A DNA stretch of 64,000 bases from positions 1,313,501 through 1,377,500 of the forward strand of contig NZ_CP166625.1 of NCBI RefSeq assembly GCF_041320595.1, given 5' to 3'. Positions 1-10,179 of this stretch are shown one piece after another. The position numbers and the translations under genes were made by a program. Position 1 is the stretch's first letter. Each line of letters begins with the position of its first letter. The notes below the pieces were generated by a model that worked only from the letters and a program-made list of their open reading frames with translations, was not told the origin of the DNA and did no database searches. Source of the stretch: Pleomorphomonas sp. PLEO. Its GTDB lineage: Bacteria; Pseudomonadota; Alphaproteobacteria; Rhizobiales; Pleomorphomonadaceae.

Positions 1-372
1 AAGTTGGGAGGCGAGCGCCTGCATCTTGGTATCGGCGGCGTCGTTGGCGCCGGACTGGTTGGCGATCAGGCCCTGGAGGTTGTCGCGGGCGGCCTGCGCG
101 TCCTTGAGGTTCGATTCCAAGAGCGACACATTGTCCTGCAAATCGCGGTTGGAGGCGCGCTCCATGGCCAAGAGCTCGGTCAACTCGGCGATCTGGGCGT
201 TGAGACGGCCGAGCACGGTGTCCTTGTCGGTGATCTGCTGGCTCAGAAAGAACTGGGCCAGAGAGAAGATCGACAGCAGAAAGATGATCGACAGCACCAG
301 CGTGGTGAGCATGTCGACAAAGGCCGGCCAGTAGTCCTGCTGGGTCGAAAACCTGCGGCGTCCGAGGGCCAT
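1..372 (-). CDS. MotB/OmpA-like envelope protein, N-terminal part (runs off the window)
   Basis: Open reading frame of 124 codons that begins with ATG at 372 and continues beyond base 1, so the C-terminus is not visible. The N-terminus carries a short basic cytoplasmic stretch, then one hydrophobic helix at about residues 22-45 preceded by D-Y-W-P-A-F-V-D-M-L-T-T, which is the MotB/TolR-type plug and transmembrane pattern with its conserved Asp. From about residue 47 onward the protein is a predicted coiled coil rich in Q, L, E and N. The family usually ends in an OmpA-like peptidoglycan-binding domain, which would lie outside the window. The MotA-like gene is immediately upstream on the same strand, with about 110 bp between them that contain a short repeat. 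The pair is probably a proton-driven stator-like complex of the inner membrane; its job is not known to me. Confidence 0.75.
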   Translation of the reverse strand, partial: MALGRRRFSTQQDYWPAFVDMLTTLVLSIIFLLSIFSLAQFFLSQQITDKDTVLGRLNAQIAELTELLAMERASNRDLQDNVSLLESNLKDAQAARDNLQGLIANQSGANDAADTKMQALASQL

Positions 373-439
373 GGTCGGTCAATCTCCGTATCGAAGCAAA
401 AGCCGTCTAGAGCGGCCTCCTGCTTCGCGTCTCTTTCAG

Positions 440-482
440 GCAATTCCGGACGGAAACCGCCCGCACTTTTCCTGGAATTGCT
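440..482 (+). repeat. Short intergenic repeat, copy 1 (CAATTCC...GGAATTG)
   Basis: A 43-bp stretch between the MotA-like and MotB-like genes begins with CAATTCCGGACG and ends with CTGGAATTGCTT. Its ends are an inverted repeat (CAATTCC at 441-447, GGAATTG at 474-480). A related copy in the same orientation is at 42687-42734. Short GC-rich elements of this form are common between rhizobial genes; the family assignment is from memory. Confidence 0.55.
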
Positions 483-1483
483 TAGCCGCGTTCCGAGCGC
501 TCGACGGCGCCAGTCAGAAGCTCCAGTAGCCGGCGGATCTCCTTTTGCTGCTCGCCCTGGCTTTCCGCCCAGGCGCGCACCAGTTGCTGCTCGGCGCGCA
601 TGTGCTGGACAAGCCCCTGGATGCCCTCGGCGAGATTGGCCATCGCCTGACCGGAGCGGTTGCCGGTGCCGCCGTCCTGGATCTGCTTGGTCAGGTGCTC
701 GAGGGCGCCGCGCAGGTCGTCGATGTTCTGGGCGTCGCGGATGCTGGCGCCGACGTCGCCGGCCGAGTCGAGTTCGGCCTGGGTGGACAGCCAGTCTTCG
801 AGGTCGAGGTAGAAGCGGTTCTGTGCTTGCCCGGCCTGAAGGTCGAGGAAGCCGACGATCAGCGAGCCGGCAAGGCCGAACAGCGAGGACGAGAAGGCCG
901 TACCCATGCCGCTGAGCGGCGCCTGCAAACCGCTCTTCAGGTCTTCGAAGATGACGCTGGCCGTGCCTGAGCCGACGTCGAGGCCCTGAATGGTGGCGCC
1001 CACCGAGTTCACGGTGGCGATCAGGCCGTAGAAGGTGCCCAACAGGCCGAGGAACACCAGAAGGCCGGTCATGTAGCGGGAGATGTCGCGCGCCTCGTCG
1101 AGACGGGTGGCGATCGATTCGAGCAGCGAGCGCATGGCCGAGGCGGAGATGGCTCGCTGGCCAAACCGGTCACCGAGTAGCGTCGCCATAGGCGCGAGCA
1201 ACACCGGCTGCTTGCGCACCTCAAGGCCAGGCTCGCCGAAACGGTAGGTGTTGACCCAGCGCACCTCGGGAAACAGGCGAACCACCTGCCGGAAGATCAG
1301 CAGAATGCCGACCAGCGCCACCGAAAAGATCAGGCCGTTGAGGCCGGGGTTGGCCATGAAGGCTGTCTTCAGCTGCCGCGACAGCAACAGGCCGACGAAG
1401 GCAGCGATGACCAGGAACACCGCCATCCGCCAGAGATACACCTGGGGGCTGGTGAGCTTAATGCCGGACGCGTCTTTGGCCAT
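482..1483 (-). CDS. MotA/TolQ/ExbB-family proton channel protein
   Basis: About 333 residues from ATG at 1483; an in-frame GTG at 1504 would add seven residues, but the ATG gives the usual M-A-K start. Two hydrophobic helices lie near residues 20-60 and two more near 130-200. The region with F-L-G-L-L-G-T-F-Y-G-L and the following S-G-M-G-T-A-F-S-S-S-L-F-G is the MotA/ExbB channel signature, with the conserved T/S and G residues. The C-terminal 100 residues are soluble and helical. It sits directly upstream of the MotB-like gene on the same strand. No flagellar gene is adjacent, so this is likely the envelope MotAB-like pair widespread in Hyphomicrobiales rather than the flagellar stator. Function beyond proton flux is inference. 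Confidence 0.8.
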   Translation of the reverse strand: MAKDASGIKLTSPQVYLWRMAVFLVIAAFVGLLLSRQLKTAFMANPGLNGLIFSVALVGILLIFRQVVRLFPEVRWVNTYRFGEPGLEVRKQPVLLAPMATLLGDRFGQRAISASAMRSLLESIATRLDEARDISRYMTGLLVFLGLLGTFYGLIATVNSVGATIQGLDVGSGTASVIFEDLKSGLQAPLSGMGTAFSSSLFGLAGSLIVGFLDLQAGQAQNRFYLDLEDWLSTQAELDSAGDVGASIRDAQNIDDLRGALEHLTKQIQDGGTGNRSGQAMANLAEGIQGLVQHMRAEQQLVRAWAESQGEQQKEIRRLLELLTGAVERSERG

Positions 1484-1612
1484 GGTTCTATCGCTTGCTC
1501 TCACTGATCGCGGCGCACAGTAAACGCGATTTACGGCGAAAAGAGCAAGGCATACGGCCGGTTCCCCCGAATTTTTCGGGGGAAGCCCATCAGTTTATAC
1601 GGCGCGTTGCCG

Positions 1613-2401
1613 TCAGGCCTTCCTGAGGGTGGCGAGAAGCTGGGCGTGGATCGCCTCGTTGCCGGCCACCAGCGTGCGGGAGGCGTGCATATCATCCTTG
1701 CCGGCCTTGTCGGTAATGAAGCCGCCGGCCTCCTTGATCATCAGCCAGCCGGCCGACGTATCCCACGGGTTGAGGTCGTCTTCCCAGAAGCCGTCCAGCT
1801 TGCCGGCGGCGACGTAGCAGAGGTCGAGAGCGGCCGAGCCGAGGCGGCGGATGCCGGCGCAGTTGGCCATCACCTGCCGGAGTTCGTTGAGATAGCGCGG
1901 ATGATTGCCGCGGCCGAGGTGTGGCACGCCGGTGCCGATGACGCATTCGGGCATTTCGCGGCGCGCCGAAACGCGCAGGCGACGGTCATTGACGAAGGCG
2001 CCGTTGCCGCGTTCGGCGGTATAGAGTTCGTCGTTTGCCGGGTTGTAGACGACGCCGGCAACCGGCACGCCATTTTTCTCAAGTGCCAGCGAGATCGAAA
2101 AGATCGGGATCGAGTGCAGGAAGTTGGCTGTGCCGTCGAGCGGATCGACCACCCAGCGGTGCTGCGCGTCCTCGCCGGCCACTTCGCCGCGCTCCTCCAT
2201 CAGGAAGCCGTAGGTGGGACGCACCCGCTTCAACTCGTCGAACAGAACCTGCTCGGAGCGCTTGTCGGCCGACGAGACGAAATCGCCGGGGCCTTTCATC
2301 GACACCTGCAGGTTCTCGACCTCGCCGAAATCGCGGGCAAGACCACGTCCGGCCTTGCGGACGGCCTGGACCATGACGTTGAGGAGGGCGGAACGAGCCA
2401 T
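1613..2401 (-). CDS. suhB: Inositol monophosphatase family protein (SuhB-like)
   Basis: 262 residues, the usual length for the family. The metal-binding core is complete: E69-E70, then W-V-V-D-P-L-D-G-T-A-N-F at 83-94 with D86 and D89, and the second motif W213-D214-T-S-A-G-W-L-M-I-K-E-A-G-G. It should hydrolyse a sugar or inositol phosphate with Mg2+; in bacteria the family covers inositol-1-phosphatase, fructose-1,6-bisphosphatase and the NusA-interacting SuhB, and sequence alone does not choose between these. It lies upstream of the MotA-like gene on the same strand, separated by about 130 bp. Confidence 0.88.
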   Translation of the reverse strand: MARSALLNVMVQAVRKAGRGLARDFGEVENLQVSMKGPGDFVSSADKRSEQVLFDELKRVRPTYGFLMEERGEVAGEDAQHRWVVDPLDGTANFLHSIPIFSISLALEKNGVPVAGVVYNPANDELYTAERGNGAFVNDRRLRVSARREMPECVIGTGVPHLGRGNHPRYLNELRQVMANCAGIRRLGSAALDLCYVAAGKLDGFWEDDLNPWDTSAGWLMIKEAGGFITDKAGKDDMHASRTLVAGNEAIHAQLLATLRKA

Positions 2402-2620
2402 TTTCTGGGGATCCTTCAGGGAAAAACGTTGGCTGCGTAGCCATCACAAACCGCCGCCGAGTGCAAGCCCTAACCCGGCTTTCGCTTAAAAGCGAATGCC
2501 GGGTTCGATTTTATTCTCTGCCTCAGCCGCTGGTCGGTTTCCCGACCAACGGCTGCAATTTCTGCCGCCTCAGTTGCAGGCAGGATGGGCGAGAACAGCC
2601 ATTGGCTGCCTTCGCGAACC

Positions 2621-3073
2621 TTAGCGGATCAGTCGCATGCTGGCATTTTCAAACGGCTGGCCCTCATCGTCGGCGGCCCGTCGGGACAGTTCGGTGAAGC
2701 CGAGGCTTTTGTAGAAGCAAAGAGCCTGTTCGTTGCCGGTATAGACTTCCAGCAGGAGCTCGCCTTTCAGCGCCAAAGCGTGGGTAATCAGCGCGCGGCC
2801 TATTCCCCGCCCTTGCCGGTTGGGGAGGACGAACAGACCGCCGATGAAGTTGTCCAGCAAACTGATGAAGCCCACCGGTGCCCCAGCAAGACAGGCGACC
2901 CACGTTTCGGCGACGGGGAGGTATTTTTCTTCGATAAGGATCTGTTGCTCCCGCAGGCGCTTTTCGCCAATGAAAGCATGCGCCAGAAGAGAAGCCTCAA
3001 GCCAGATGCCCGAGAGCGCATGAAGATCCGTGACCTCGTCAAAGGCCCGGATCGATAGATCTGCGTTTTTCAT
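2621..3073 (-). CDS. GNAT family N-acetyltransferase
   Basis: 150 residues, a typical single GNAT domain. The acetyl-CoA pyrophosphate loop is R86-Q-G-R-G-I-G92, following the hydrophobic strand I-G-G-L-F-V-L, and the C-terminal motif N114-x-x-A-x-x-F-Y121-x-x-x-G-F is the usual end of the fold. It probably acetylates a small amine or a protein N-terminus; the substrate cannot be read. It is a single gene, with about 220 bp downstream that hold a hairpin (TGGTCGG at 2531-2537 against CCGACCA at 2542-2548) and nothing coding. The upstream 287 bp contain an 86-bp repeat. Confidence 0.85.
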   Translation of the reverse strand: MKNADLSIRAFDEVTDLHALSGIWLEASLLAHAFIGEKRLREQQILIEEKYLPVAETWVACLAGAPVGFISLLDNFIGGLFVLPNRQGRGIGRALITHALALKGELLLEVYTGNEQALCFYKSLGFTELSRRAADDEGQPFENASMRLIR

Positions 3074-3235
3074 AATTTATCCGGAGAGAATACAACAAAG
3101 ACTGCGCCAACTCGTGCGCCACGAAAACCGCTTTCGACGGCCTTATCTATAGTCTCTGCGCATCAATCTCCTAGCGTTGGCGTCACCTCATATCGCGGGC
3201 GCCTGCCTGCTTCAATGACGACTTGCCGCCAGAGT

Positions 3236-3321
3236 ATCATCCGACCGGAGTGAACCGAGGATCGACAAGATGATGCTTCCAAAACAAGAACCTAGAGAGC
3301 CGATCTGATTCAATCAGATCG
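3236..3321 (+). repeat. 86-bp intergenic repeat, copy 1
   Basis: This segment matches the reverse complement of 42540-42625 over its full 86 bp with about nine substitutions and no gaps. It ends in a perfect 21-nt hairpin (CGATCTGATT, one base, AATCAGATCG). It has no plausible reading frame. It lies between a GNAT gene and the Sel1-repeat gene. Confidence 0.75.
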
Positions 3322-3360
3322 AACAGCGCTCTATGGTGTGCGCCCTCGTCGGTCACGCCA

Positions 3361-4380
3361 TCAGTTGCCGGCGTCGACGCCGGGCAGGTTGGCGGGCTTT
3401 TCGTCGGCCTTCGGGGCGTCCGCTTTTGACGCTTCGGGCGCCAGGGCCTGTTCGAGCCAGTCGTCGGTAAGGCCGGCCGACTTGGCGTAGCTGTACCAGT
3501 GGCGCGCGATGGTGAGATCGCGCGGCACGCCTTCGCCGGCAACATAGAGGCGGGCGAGGCGGCTCTGGGCTACCGGATTGCCGGACTCGGCCGCCACCTT
3601 GAACCAAGCGGCGGCGATTTTCTGATCGCGGGCGACGCCGGTGCCGTTGAACATCATGATGGCATATTCGACCTCGGCGGCGATGTGGCCGGCGCGGGCC
3701 GCCTGGCCCATCAGCCGGGCCGCCTCCGCCTCGTTCTTCGGCACGCCCTGGCCTTCGCGATTGAGAGCGGCCAGCGCGTAGACGGCGTCGATGTTGCCCT
3801 CGTCGGCGGCCGCCTTGAACAGGGCGGCGGCGCGCGCATAGTCAAGAATGCCGGAGGAAGGGTCGATGCAGAGAAGGCCGAGCCAGTAGTTGGCTTCGAC
3901 GACGCCCTTGCCGAGCGCTTCTTCAAGGTAACTGGCCGCCTTTTTCTTGTCGACCGGCATGCCGACGCCGAGCGCGGCGAGATTGGCCAGTTCGACGAGG
4001 GCCTGCGGGTCGCCGTTGTTGGCGGCGAGCTGGTACCAGATGATGGCTTCGTCGGGCTTTTTGGGCAATCCCAAGCCGTTGGCGTAGAGATAGCCGATCA
4101 GGCTCTGGGCCTTGGCGTCGCCGAGTTTGGCGCGCTCGACGGCGATCTCAAAGGCGGTGAGGTAGTAGCCGCGCTGGAAGGCGCCAAAGGCGTAGTCGAT
4201 CTTGTCGCTGTCGGGCAGCGACTTGAGCAGATCCGGCACCGCCGCCTCGGACTTTGTCGTCGTTGACGGGGTTGGCTTCGGCGTCGGCACCGGTTTGGCC
4301 GCGACCGCTGGCGCGACGAGGAAACCGAGGCCGATCGCGGCGGCGAGACAGGTGGCGCGGACTTCAGGCGGCATCGGCAT
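3361..4380 (-). CDS. Exported Sel1-repeat (TPR-like) protein
   Basis: 339 residues. An N-terminal signal peptide with a hydrophobic core (about residues 10-26, ending A-V-A-A-K-P) is followed by a Pro/Thr-rich linker and then at least six Sel1 repeats of about 36 residues with the pattern A-x-x-x-L-G-x-x-Y-x-x-G-x-G-V-x-x-D-x-x-x-A-x-x-W (residues about 85-310). The tail is rich in Ala, Lys and Pro. Such proteins are periplasmic scaffolds for protein contacts; no partner is evident. The gene is about 220 bp downstream of the ThiE-like gene on the same strand. Confidence 0.85.
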   Translation of the reverse strand: MPMPPEVRATCLAAAIGLGFLVAPAVAAKPVPTPKPTPSTTTKSEAAVPDLLKSLPDSDKIDYAFGAFQRGYYLTAFEIAVERAKLGDAKAQSLIGYLYANGLGLPKKPDEAIIWYQLAANNGDPQALVELANLAALGVGMPVDKKKAASYLEEALGKGVVEANYWLGLLCIDPSSGILDYARAAALFKAAADEGNIDAVYALAALNREGQGVPKNEAEAARLMGQAARAGHIAAEVEYAIMMFNGTGVARDQKIAAAWFKVAAESGNPVAQSRLARLYVAGEGVPRDLTIARHWYSYAKSAGLTDDWLEQALAPEASKADAPKADEKPANLPGVDAGN

Positions 4381-4510
4381 CGCTGTTTCGGCTCTGCCGG
4401 AGCATCTGCCGATCAGGCCCGGTCGGCCTCATCGCAAAGCGGATGCTCCGCTGGTTGAATCTGGGTCGTGCGGGCAGCGTTAGCTGCCAAGTTGGCCGGG
4501 AATGCGGCAA

Positions 4511-4539
4511 CTGGAGCTAGCCGATCTGCCTAGCTCCAG
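4511..4539. terminator. Strong hairpin between thiE-like and Sel1 genes
   Basis: Perfect 10-bp arms CTGGAGCTAG (4511-4520) and CTAGCTCCAG (4530-4539) with a 9-nt loop. It lies 60 bp beyond the stop of the ThiE-like gene. There is no clear U-run on the minus strand, so it may be a weak terminator or an RNA 3'-end stabiliser. Confidence 0.4.
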
Positions 4540-4599
4540 GCTTTCTTCGCGGACATCCGTTCGATCCGAAAAGTCTCGCACCCGTTCGGATGGCTGCAT

Positions 4600-5304
4600 T
4601 TACGCGTCGGGGCGCTCAGTGGCGATACGATCGAGAATGGCGTTCGCCTCGGCAACCGCGGCGGCTGGCCCGTCGGGGTGGTCCCAGATGGCGGCGCGGA
4701 CGGCGACGAAATCGGCGCCGGTGCGGGCGCAGACCTCGACCGAGTCCATGGAACGGCCGGACAGCAGCACGCAGGGCGGCTCGAACAGATCGGCCCACCA
4801 GGCGCCGAGGTCGATGGTCTTGCGGTGTACCTCCTCGCCTTCCTCAAGGTCGAGCAGGCCGAAGAAGATGTAGTCGGCACCGGCTTCGCCGGCTTCCATC
4901 GCCTCGTGGCGGACGCGGATGTTGCCGGCGCCAACGATGGATTTGGGCTGCAGCGTCTCGATGGCTTCCTTGAGCGCCGTCTCGCCGGCCTCGATGTGGA
5001 TACCGTCGGCGCGGGCGCGGCCCATGACGCGGCTGTCGCCGAGCACGAGCGCGGCGACATCGTGCTTCTGGGCGATTGGCACCAGCGTCTCGGCGATCGC
5101 TTGGAGGTCGACGTCGGGAGCGGCGTCGGGGGCGATCAGCAGCGAAGCGACGTCGCCGGCGGCCAGCGCCTCTTCGAGCTTGGGCGCGAACGTGGCGGCA
5201 TCGACGACGCGGGGCGTGATCAGGAACAGGCGGGAGCGCAACTTGACCTCCAGATAAGGAAAGCCCCATGCCCCCAGGTTTTCCGGGAGCATGGGGCGCT
5301 TCAT
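4600..5304 (-). CDS. Thiamine phosphate synthase-like (TMP-TENI family) protein
   Basis: 234 residues with a TIM-barrel pattern: R-L-F-L-I-T-P near 25, D-G-I-H-I-E near 99 (equivalent to the G-x-H-L segment of ThiE), G-A-G-N-I-R near 120 and G-A-D-Y-I-F-F-G-L near 142. The classical ThiE sequence around the D-Y-x-x-x-G-P-x-F-x-T-x-T-K loop is only partly kept: F-F-G-L-L-D follows instead, so catalytic competence is doubtful. It lies about 60 bp downstream of pgk on the same strand. From memory this paralogue is common beside the gap-pgk block of Hyphomicrobiales. Its role there is unknown. Confidence 0.75.
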   Translation of the reverse strand: MKRPMLPENLGAWGFPYLEVKLRSRLFLITPRVVDAATFAPKLEEALAAGDVASLLIAPDAAPDVDLQAIAETLVPIAQKHDVAALVLGDSRVMGRARADGIHIEAGETALKEAIETLQPKSIVGAGNIRVRHEAMEAGEAGADYIFFGLLDLEEGEEVHRKTIDLGAWWADLFEPPCVLLSGRSMDSVEVCARTGADFVAVRAAIWDHPDGPAAAVAEANAILDRIATERPDA

Positions 5305-5367
5305 AGCACAAAGACCGTCAAGAGGAACCGATCCGTTCTGCCGGTTTTCCCTCTGGCCTCAATCAGC

Positions 5368-6561
5368 TTAACCCTCAAGCGCCTTGACGCCCGGCAGTTC
5401 CTTGCCTTCCATCCACTCGAGGAAAGCACCGCCCGCCGTCGAGATGTAGGTGAAGTCGGCGGCAGCGCCGGCGTGGTTGAGCGCCGAGACGGTGTCGCCA
5501 CCACCGGCGACCGTCAGGAGCTTGCCGGCCTTGGTGGCAGCGGCGGCATACTGGGCGGCGGCAACGGTGGCCTTGTCGAAGGGCTCGATCTCGAAGGCGC
5601 CGAGCGGGCCGTTCCAGACCAGCGTCTTGGCCTTGTCGATGGCGACCTTGACGGCGTCGATCGACTTCGGACCGGCGTCGAGGATCATGGCGTCGGCCGG
5701 AACGGCGTTGACGGACACGACCTCGTTGGCGGCGCCGGCCTTGAACTCGCGGGCGACGACGGCGTCAACCGGCAGAACGATCTCGCACTTGGTTTCTTTG
5801 GCCCGAGCCAGGATGCGCTTGGCGGTGTCGGCGAGGTCGTGCTCGCAGAGGGACTTGCCGACATTAATGCCCTGGGCGGCCAGGAAGGTGTTGGCCATGC
5901 CGCCACCGATCACCAGGATGTCGACCTTGGCGACGAGGTTCTCGAGCAGATCGATCTTGCTCGACACCTTGGCGCCGCCGACCACGGCGAGCACCGGACG
6001 CTTCGGCGTGCCGAGCGCGGCGCCGAGAGCGGTCAGCTCGGCCTGCATGGTGCGACCGGCATAGGCCGGCAGCTTGTGGGCGAGGCCTTCGGTCGAGGCA
6101 TGGGCGCGATGGGCGGCCGAGAAGGCGTCGTTGACGTAGAGGTCGCCGAGCTTGGCGAGAGCGTCGACCAGCGCCGGGTCGTTCTTCTCTTCGCCCTTGT
6201 AATAGCGGGTGTTCTCGAGCAACAGGATCTCGCCGTTCGACAGGGCGGCGACGGCCTTCTCGGCCACTTCGCCAATGCAGTCGTCGGCGAAGGCGACCGG
6301 CTTGCCGAGGGCCTTGGCCAGCGGAGCGACGATCGGCTTCAGGCTGTCCTCGGCCTTGCGCTCGCCCTTCGGGCGGCCGAAGTGGGCCAGCAGGATGACC
6401 TTGGCGCCTTTTTTGGCGAGGTCGAGAATCGTCGGGACGATGCGGTCGATGCGGGTGGTGTCGGTGACGATGCCGTTCTCGATGGGAACGTTCAGATCGA
6501 CGCGGACGAGGGCGCGTTTGCCGGCGACGTCGGCGTCATCGATGGTCTTGAAGCTGCTCAT
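5368..6561 (-). CDS. pgk: Phosphoglycerate kinase
   Basis: 397 residues, the full family length. The N-terminal R-V-D-L-N-V-P motif (about 20-26), the arginine-rich 3-phosphoglycerate site with H-F-G-R-P-K-G, the hinge G-G-A-K-V-S-S-K-I and the C-terminal nucleotide loop G-G-G-D-T-V-S-A-L are all present. It catalyses 1,3-bisphosphoglycerate + ADP to 3-phosphoglycerate + ATP. It follows gap on the same strand after about 155 bp, as in other alphaproteobacteria. No class I aldolase gene stands between pgk and the ThiE-like gene here. Confidence 0.97.
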   Translation of the reverse strand: MSSFKTIDDADVAGKRALVRVDLNVPIENGIVTDTTRIDRIVPTILDLAKKGAKVILLAHFGRPKGERKAEDSLKPIVAPLAKALGKPVAFADDCIGEVAEKAVAALSNGEILLLENTRYYKGEEKNDPALVDALAKLGDLYVNDAFSAAHRAHASTEGLAHKLPAYAGRTMQAELTALGAALGTPKRPVLAVVGGAKVSSKIDLLENLVAKVDILVIGGGMANTFLAAQGINVGKSLCEHDLADTAKRILARAKETKCEIVLPVDAVVAREFKAGAANEVVSVNAVPADAMILDAGPKSIDAVKVAIDKAKTLVWNGPLGAFEIEPFDKATVAAAQYAAAATKAGKLLTVAGGGDTVSALNHAGAAADFTYISTAGGAFLEWMEGKELPGVKALEG

Positions 6562-6716
6562 GGCTTTGGTCCCAGGTTCGTGCGCCGCCGCTCCGGTATG
6601 CGCGGGGCCGCGCTTGCGGCGGAAGGGCGGTCAGCCGTGGTAAGAGCGGTCGAGCCCGCCCCCGGTGGAGCCCTATGGGGCTGTCCGGAGAGCGGGCTCT
6701 GCCTGTTCAGTCTATC

Positions 6717-7727
<1,011 letters not shown>

Positions 7728-7872
7728 TGTCTGTCTCCTGATGCAGAGGCGGGCATCTTGCGGCCCGATCCTCGTTTGGTCTGGGGACGGCCCGGCGGGT
7801 TCCGGACCGCTCTCCCAACTTTCCTCACTCCACGGGAAAGGCGGAGGCCGCCGTCCCCGTCGAGCAATACCG

Positions 7873-9858
7873 TTAGGCCAGCTTGACCGAGGCCAGCTCG
7901 GCAATGTGGCTCGCGGAAATGCCGAACTTCTCGTAGAGCAGCTCGATCGGAGCCGAGGCACCGAAGCCGGTCATGCCGACGAAGATGCCGTCCGAGCCGA
8001 TGATCTCGTCCCAGCCCATGCGCAGGGCGGCTTCGACGCCGATCTTAACCTTGGCGGCACCAATCACTTCGGCGCGGTAGGCGTCGGACTGGGCGCGGAA
8101 GTTCTCGAAACTCGGCACCGAAACGACGCGGGTCGGGTGACCGGCGGCGTCGAGCAGCTTCTTGGCGTCGATGGCGATGGCAACCTCGGAGCCGGTGGCG
8201 AAGATCGACACTTCCGCCCGGCCTTCGGCCGCGGCGACTTCATAGGCGCCCTTGGCGACCTTGTTGTCGGCACTGACCTCGAAGCGGACCGCCGGCAGAT
8301 TCTGGCGCGACAGCGCCAGGGTCGTCGGGCCCTTCTTGTGGGTGAGGGCGAACTCCCAGGCCTCGGCCGTCTCGTAGGCGTCGGCCGGACGGATGACCGT
8401 CATGTTCGGGATGGCGCGCAGCGAGGCCAGGTGCTCGATCGGCTGATGGGTCGGGCCATCCTCGCCAAGACCGATCGAATCGTGGGTCATGACGTAGGTG
8501 ACGCGCTGGTGCATCAGGGCCGACAGGCGCATGGCCGGACGGGCGTAGTCGGAGAACACCAGGAAGGTGCCGCCGTAGGGGATGAAGCCGCCGTGCAGCG
8601 CGATGCCGTTCATGGCGGCGCTCATGCCGAACTCGCGGATGCCGTAGTGGATGTAGGTGCCCTTGTAGTCGGGTGCCTTCACCGCTTCCTGGCCCTTGGT
8701 CTTGGTCAGGTTGGAACCGGTGAGGTCGGCCGAACCACCGGCCATCTCGGGGATGGAGCCGTTGACGACCTCGAGGGCCATCTCGGAGGCCTTGCGCGAG
8801 GCAACCTTCGGTAGCTCGGTGACCAGCTTCTGCTTGTAGGCGGCCAGGGCGTCGAAGAAGGCGGTCGGCAGATCGCCCTTGATGCGGCGGTCGAACTCGG
8901 CGCGCTTCTTGGCATCCATGGCGTTGTAGCGGGTGAGCCAGGCCTCGCGGTCCTTGACGGAACGCTTGCCGGCGGCGCGCCAGTTGGCAAGGATATCGGC
9001 CGGAATTTCGAACGGCGCGTAGGGCCAGCCGAGCTTCTCGCGGGCACCTGCGATTTCAGCGGCGCCGAGCGGGGCGCCGTGGACGGCATGGGTGCCGGCC
9101 TTGGTGGGCGCGCCGAAGCCGATGGTCGTCTTGGCGGCGATAAGCACCGGCTTGTCGGATGTCTTGGCGCGCTCGAAAGCGGCGAGGATCGCCACGGGGT
9201 CGTGACCGTCGACGGCGTAGGTGTTCCAGCCGGCGGCGCGGAAGCGGGCCGGAATGTCGCCGCTCTCGGAGACCGAGATCGGGCCATCGATGGAAATGCC
9301 GTTGTCGTCCCAGATCAGCACGAGCTTGTTGAGCTTGAGGTGGCCGGCCAGCGAGATCGCCTCGTGGCTGATGCCTTCCATCAGGCAGCCGTCGCCGGCC
9401 AGCACGTAGGTGCGGTGGTCGACGATGTCGTTGCCGAACTCAGCGTTCAGCATGCGCTCGGCCAGCGCGAAGCCGACCGACATGGCAAGGCCCTGGCCGA
9501 GCGGACCGGTGGTCGTCTCGATGCCCTGGGCGAAGCCGTATTCCGGGTGGCCGGCGCACTTGGAGCCCCACTGACGGAACGATTTGATGTCATCCATGCT
9601 GATGTCCTCGACACCGATCAGGTGGAGGACGGAGTAAAGCAGCATCGAGCCGTGGCCGGCCGACAGGATGAAACGGTCACGGTCCGGCCAGGTCGGAACG
9701 GCGGCGTCGAACTTGATGACGTCGCCGAAGAGAACAGTGGCTATGTCGGCTGTGCCCATGGGCATGCCAGGGTGGCCGGACTTGGCCTTTTCGACAGCAT
9801 CCATCGCGAGCGCGCGGATGGCGTTGGCCATATTCTTGTACCGGGCAGAGTCAGTCAT
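7873..9858 (-). CDS. tkt: Transketolase
   Basis: 661 residues from ATG at 9858, preceded by AGGAAA; the upstream in-frame extension is discarded because transketolases start at this point. H29-P-G-M-P-M-G is the first TPP-site motif, [12 protein letters not shown] is the metal/TPP motif near 155, and I-R-E-F-G-M near 405 carries the catalytic Glu. It transfers two-carbon ketol units between sugar phosphates in the pentose phosphate or Calvin cycle. It is the first gene of the tkt-gap-pgk run and has its own promoter at about 9974-10001. Confidence 0.97.
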   Translation of the reverse strand: MTDSARYKNMANAIRALAMDAVEKAKSGHPGMPMGTADIATVLFGDVIKFDAAVPTWPDRDRFILSAGHGSMLLYSVLHLIGVEDISMDDIKSFRQWGSKCAGHPEYGFAQGIETTTGPLGQGLAMSVGFALAERMLNAEFGNDIVDHRTYVLAGDGCLMEGISHEAISLAGHLKLNKLVLIWDDNGISIDGPISVSESGDIPARFRAAGWNTYAVDGHDPVAILAAFERAKTSDKPVLIAAKTTIGFGAPTKAGTHAVHGAPLGAAEIAGAREKLGWPYAPFEIPADILANWRAAGKRSVKDREAWLTRYNAMDAKKRAEFDRRIKGDLPTAFFDALAAYKQKLVTELPKVASRKASEMALEVVNGSIPEMAGGSADLTGSNLTKTKGQEAVKAPDYKGTYIHYGIREFGMSAAMNGIALHGGFIPYGGTFLVFSDYARPAMRLSALMHQRVTYVMTHDSIGLGEDGPTHQPIEHLASLRAIPNMTVIRPADAYETAEAWEFALTHKKGPTTLALSRQNLPAVRFEVSADNKVAKGAYEVAAAEGRAEVSIFATGSEVAIAIDAKKLLDAAGHPTRVVSVPSFENFRAQSDAYRAEVIGAAKVKIGVEAALRMGWDEIIGSDGIFVGMTGFGASAPIELLYEKFGISASHIAELASVKLA

Positions 9859-9973
9859 TGTTATTTCCTGACGGGATGTAGCCGGAAACTCCTTGGGCGA
9901 GCCAATTGACGGACAAATACGTATCTTCCGGCAGATACGCCACGCCATTACGTCTTTCGGCTAAAGCGGCCGA

Positions 9974-10001
9974 TCAATAGCAGGGCGGTGTCATCTGTCA
10001 A
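9974..10001 (-). promoter_or_regulatory. Predicted sigma-70 promoter of tkt, inside an inverted repeat
   Basis: On the minus strand TTGACA (9996-10001) is followed after 16 nt by TATTGA (9974-9979), about 115 bp before the tkt start. The -35 box is embedded in an 18-bp inverted repeat, TGTCAT/ATGACA at 9989-10006, which could be an operator. The rest of the 321-bp divergent region (9859-10179) shows nothing else I can name. Confidence 0.55.
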
Positions 10002-10179
10002 TGACAACCGGCCCTTGCCAAAGCGCTCAAAGGCCAAAAAAGGGGAAAGCTGGTATTTTCCCAGATCGCTCCCCTAACGGACCGTTGTCACGTCATTGCG
10101 TTTGTGGCAACCAGACCAGAGAAGCGATGAATTCTCCGGACGATTTTTCGTCGAACCGGGTGAGCATCCGGAGGCGGTC

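Noticed and set aside
5305-5367. TPP riboswitch for the ThiE-like gene
   Set aside because: The gap to pgk is only about 60 bp and lacks the conserved CUGAGA and related blocks.
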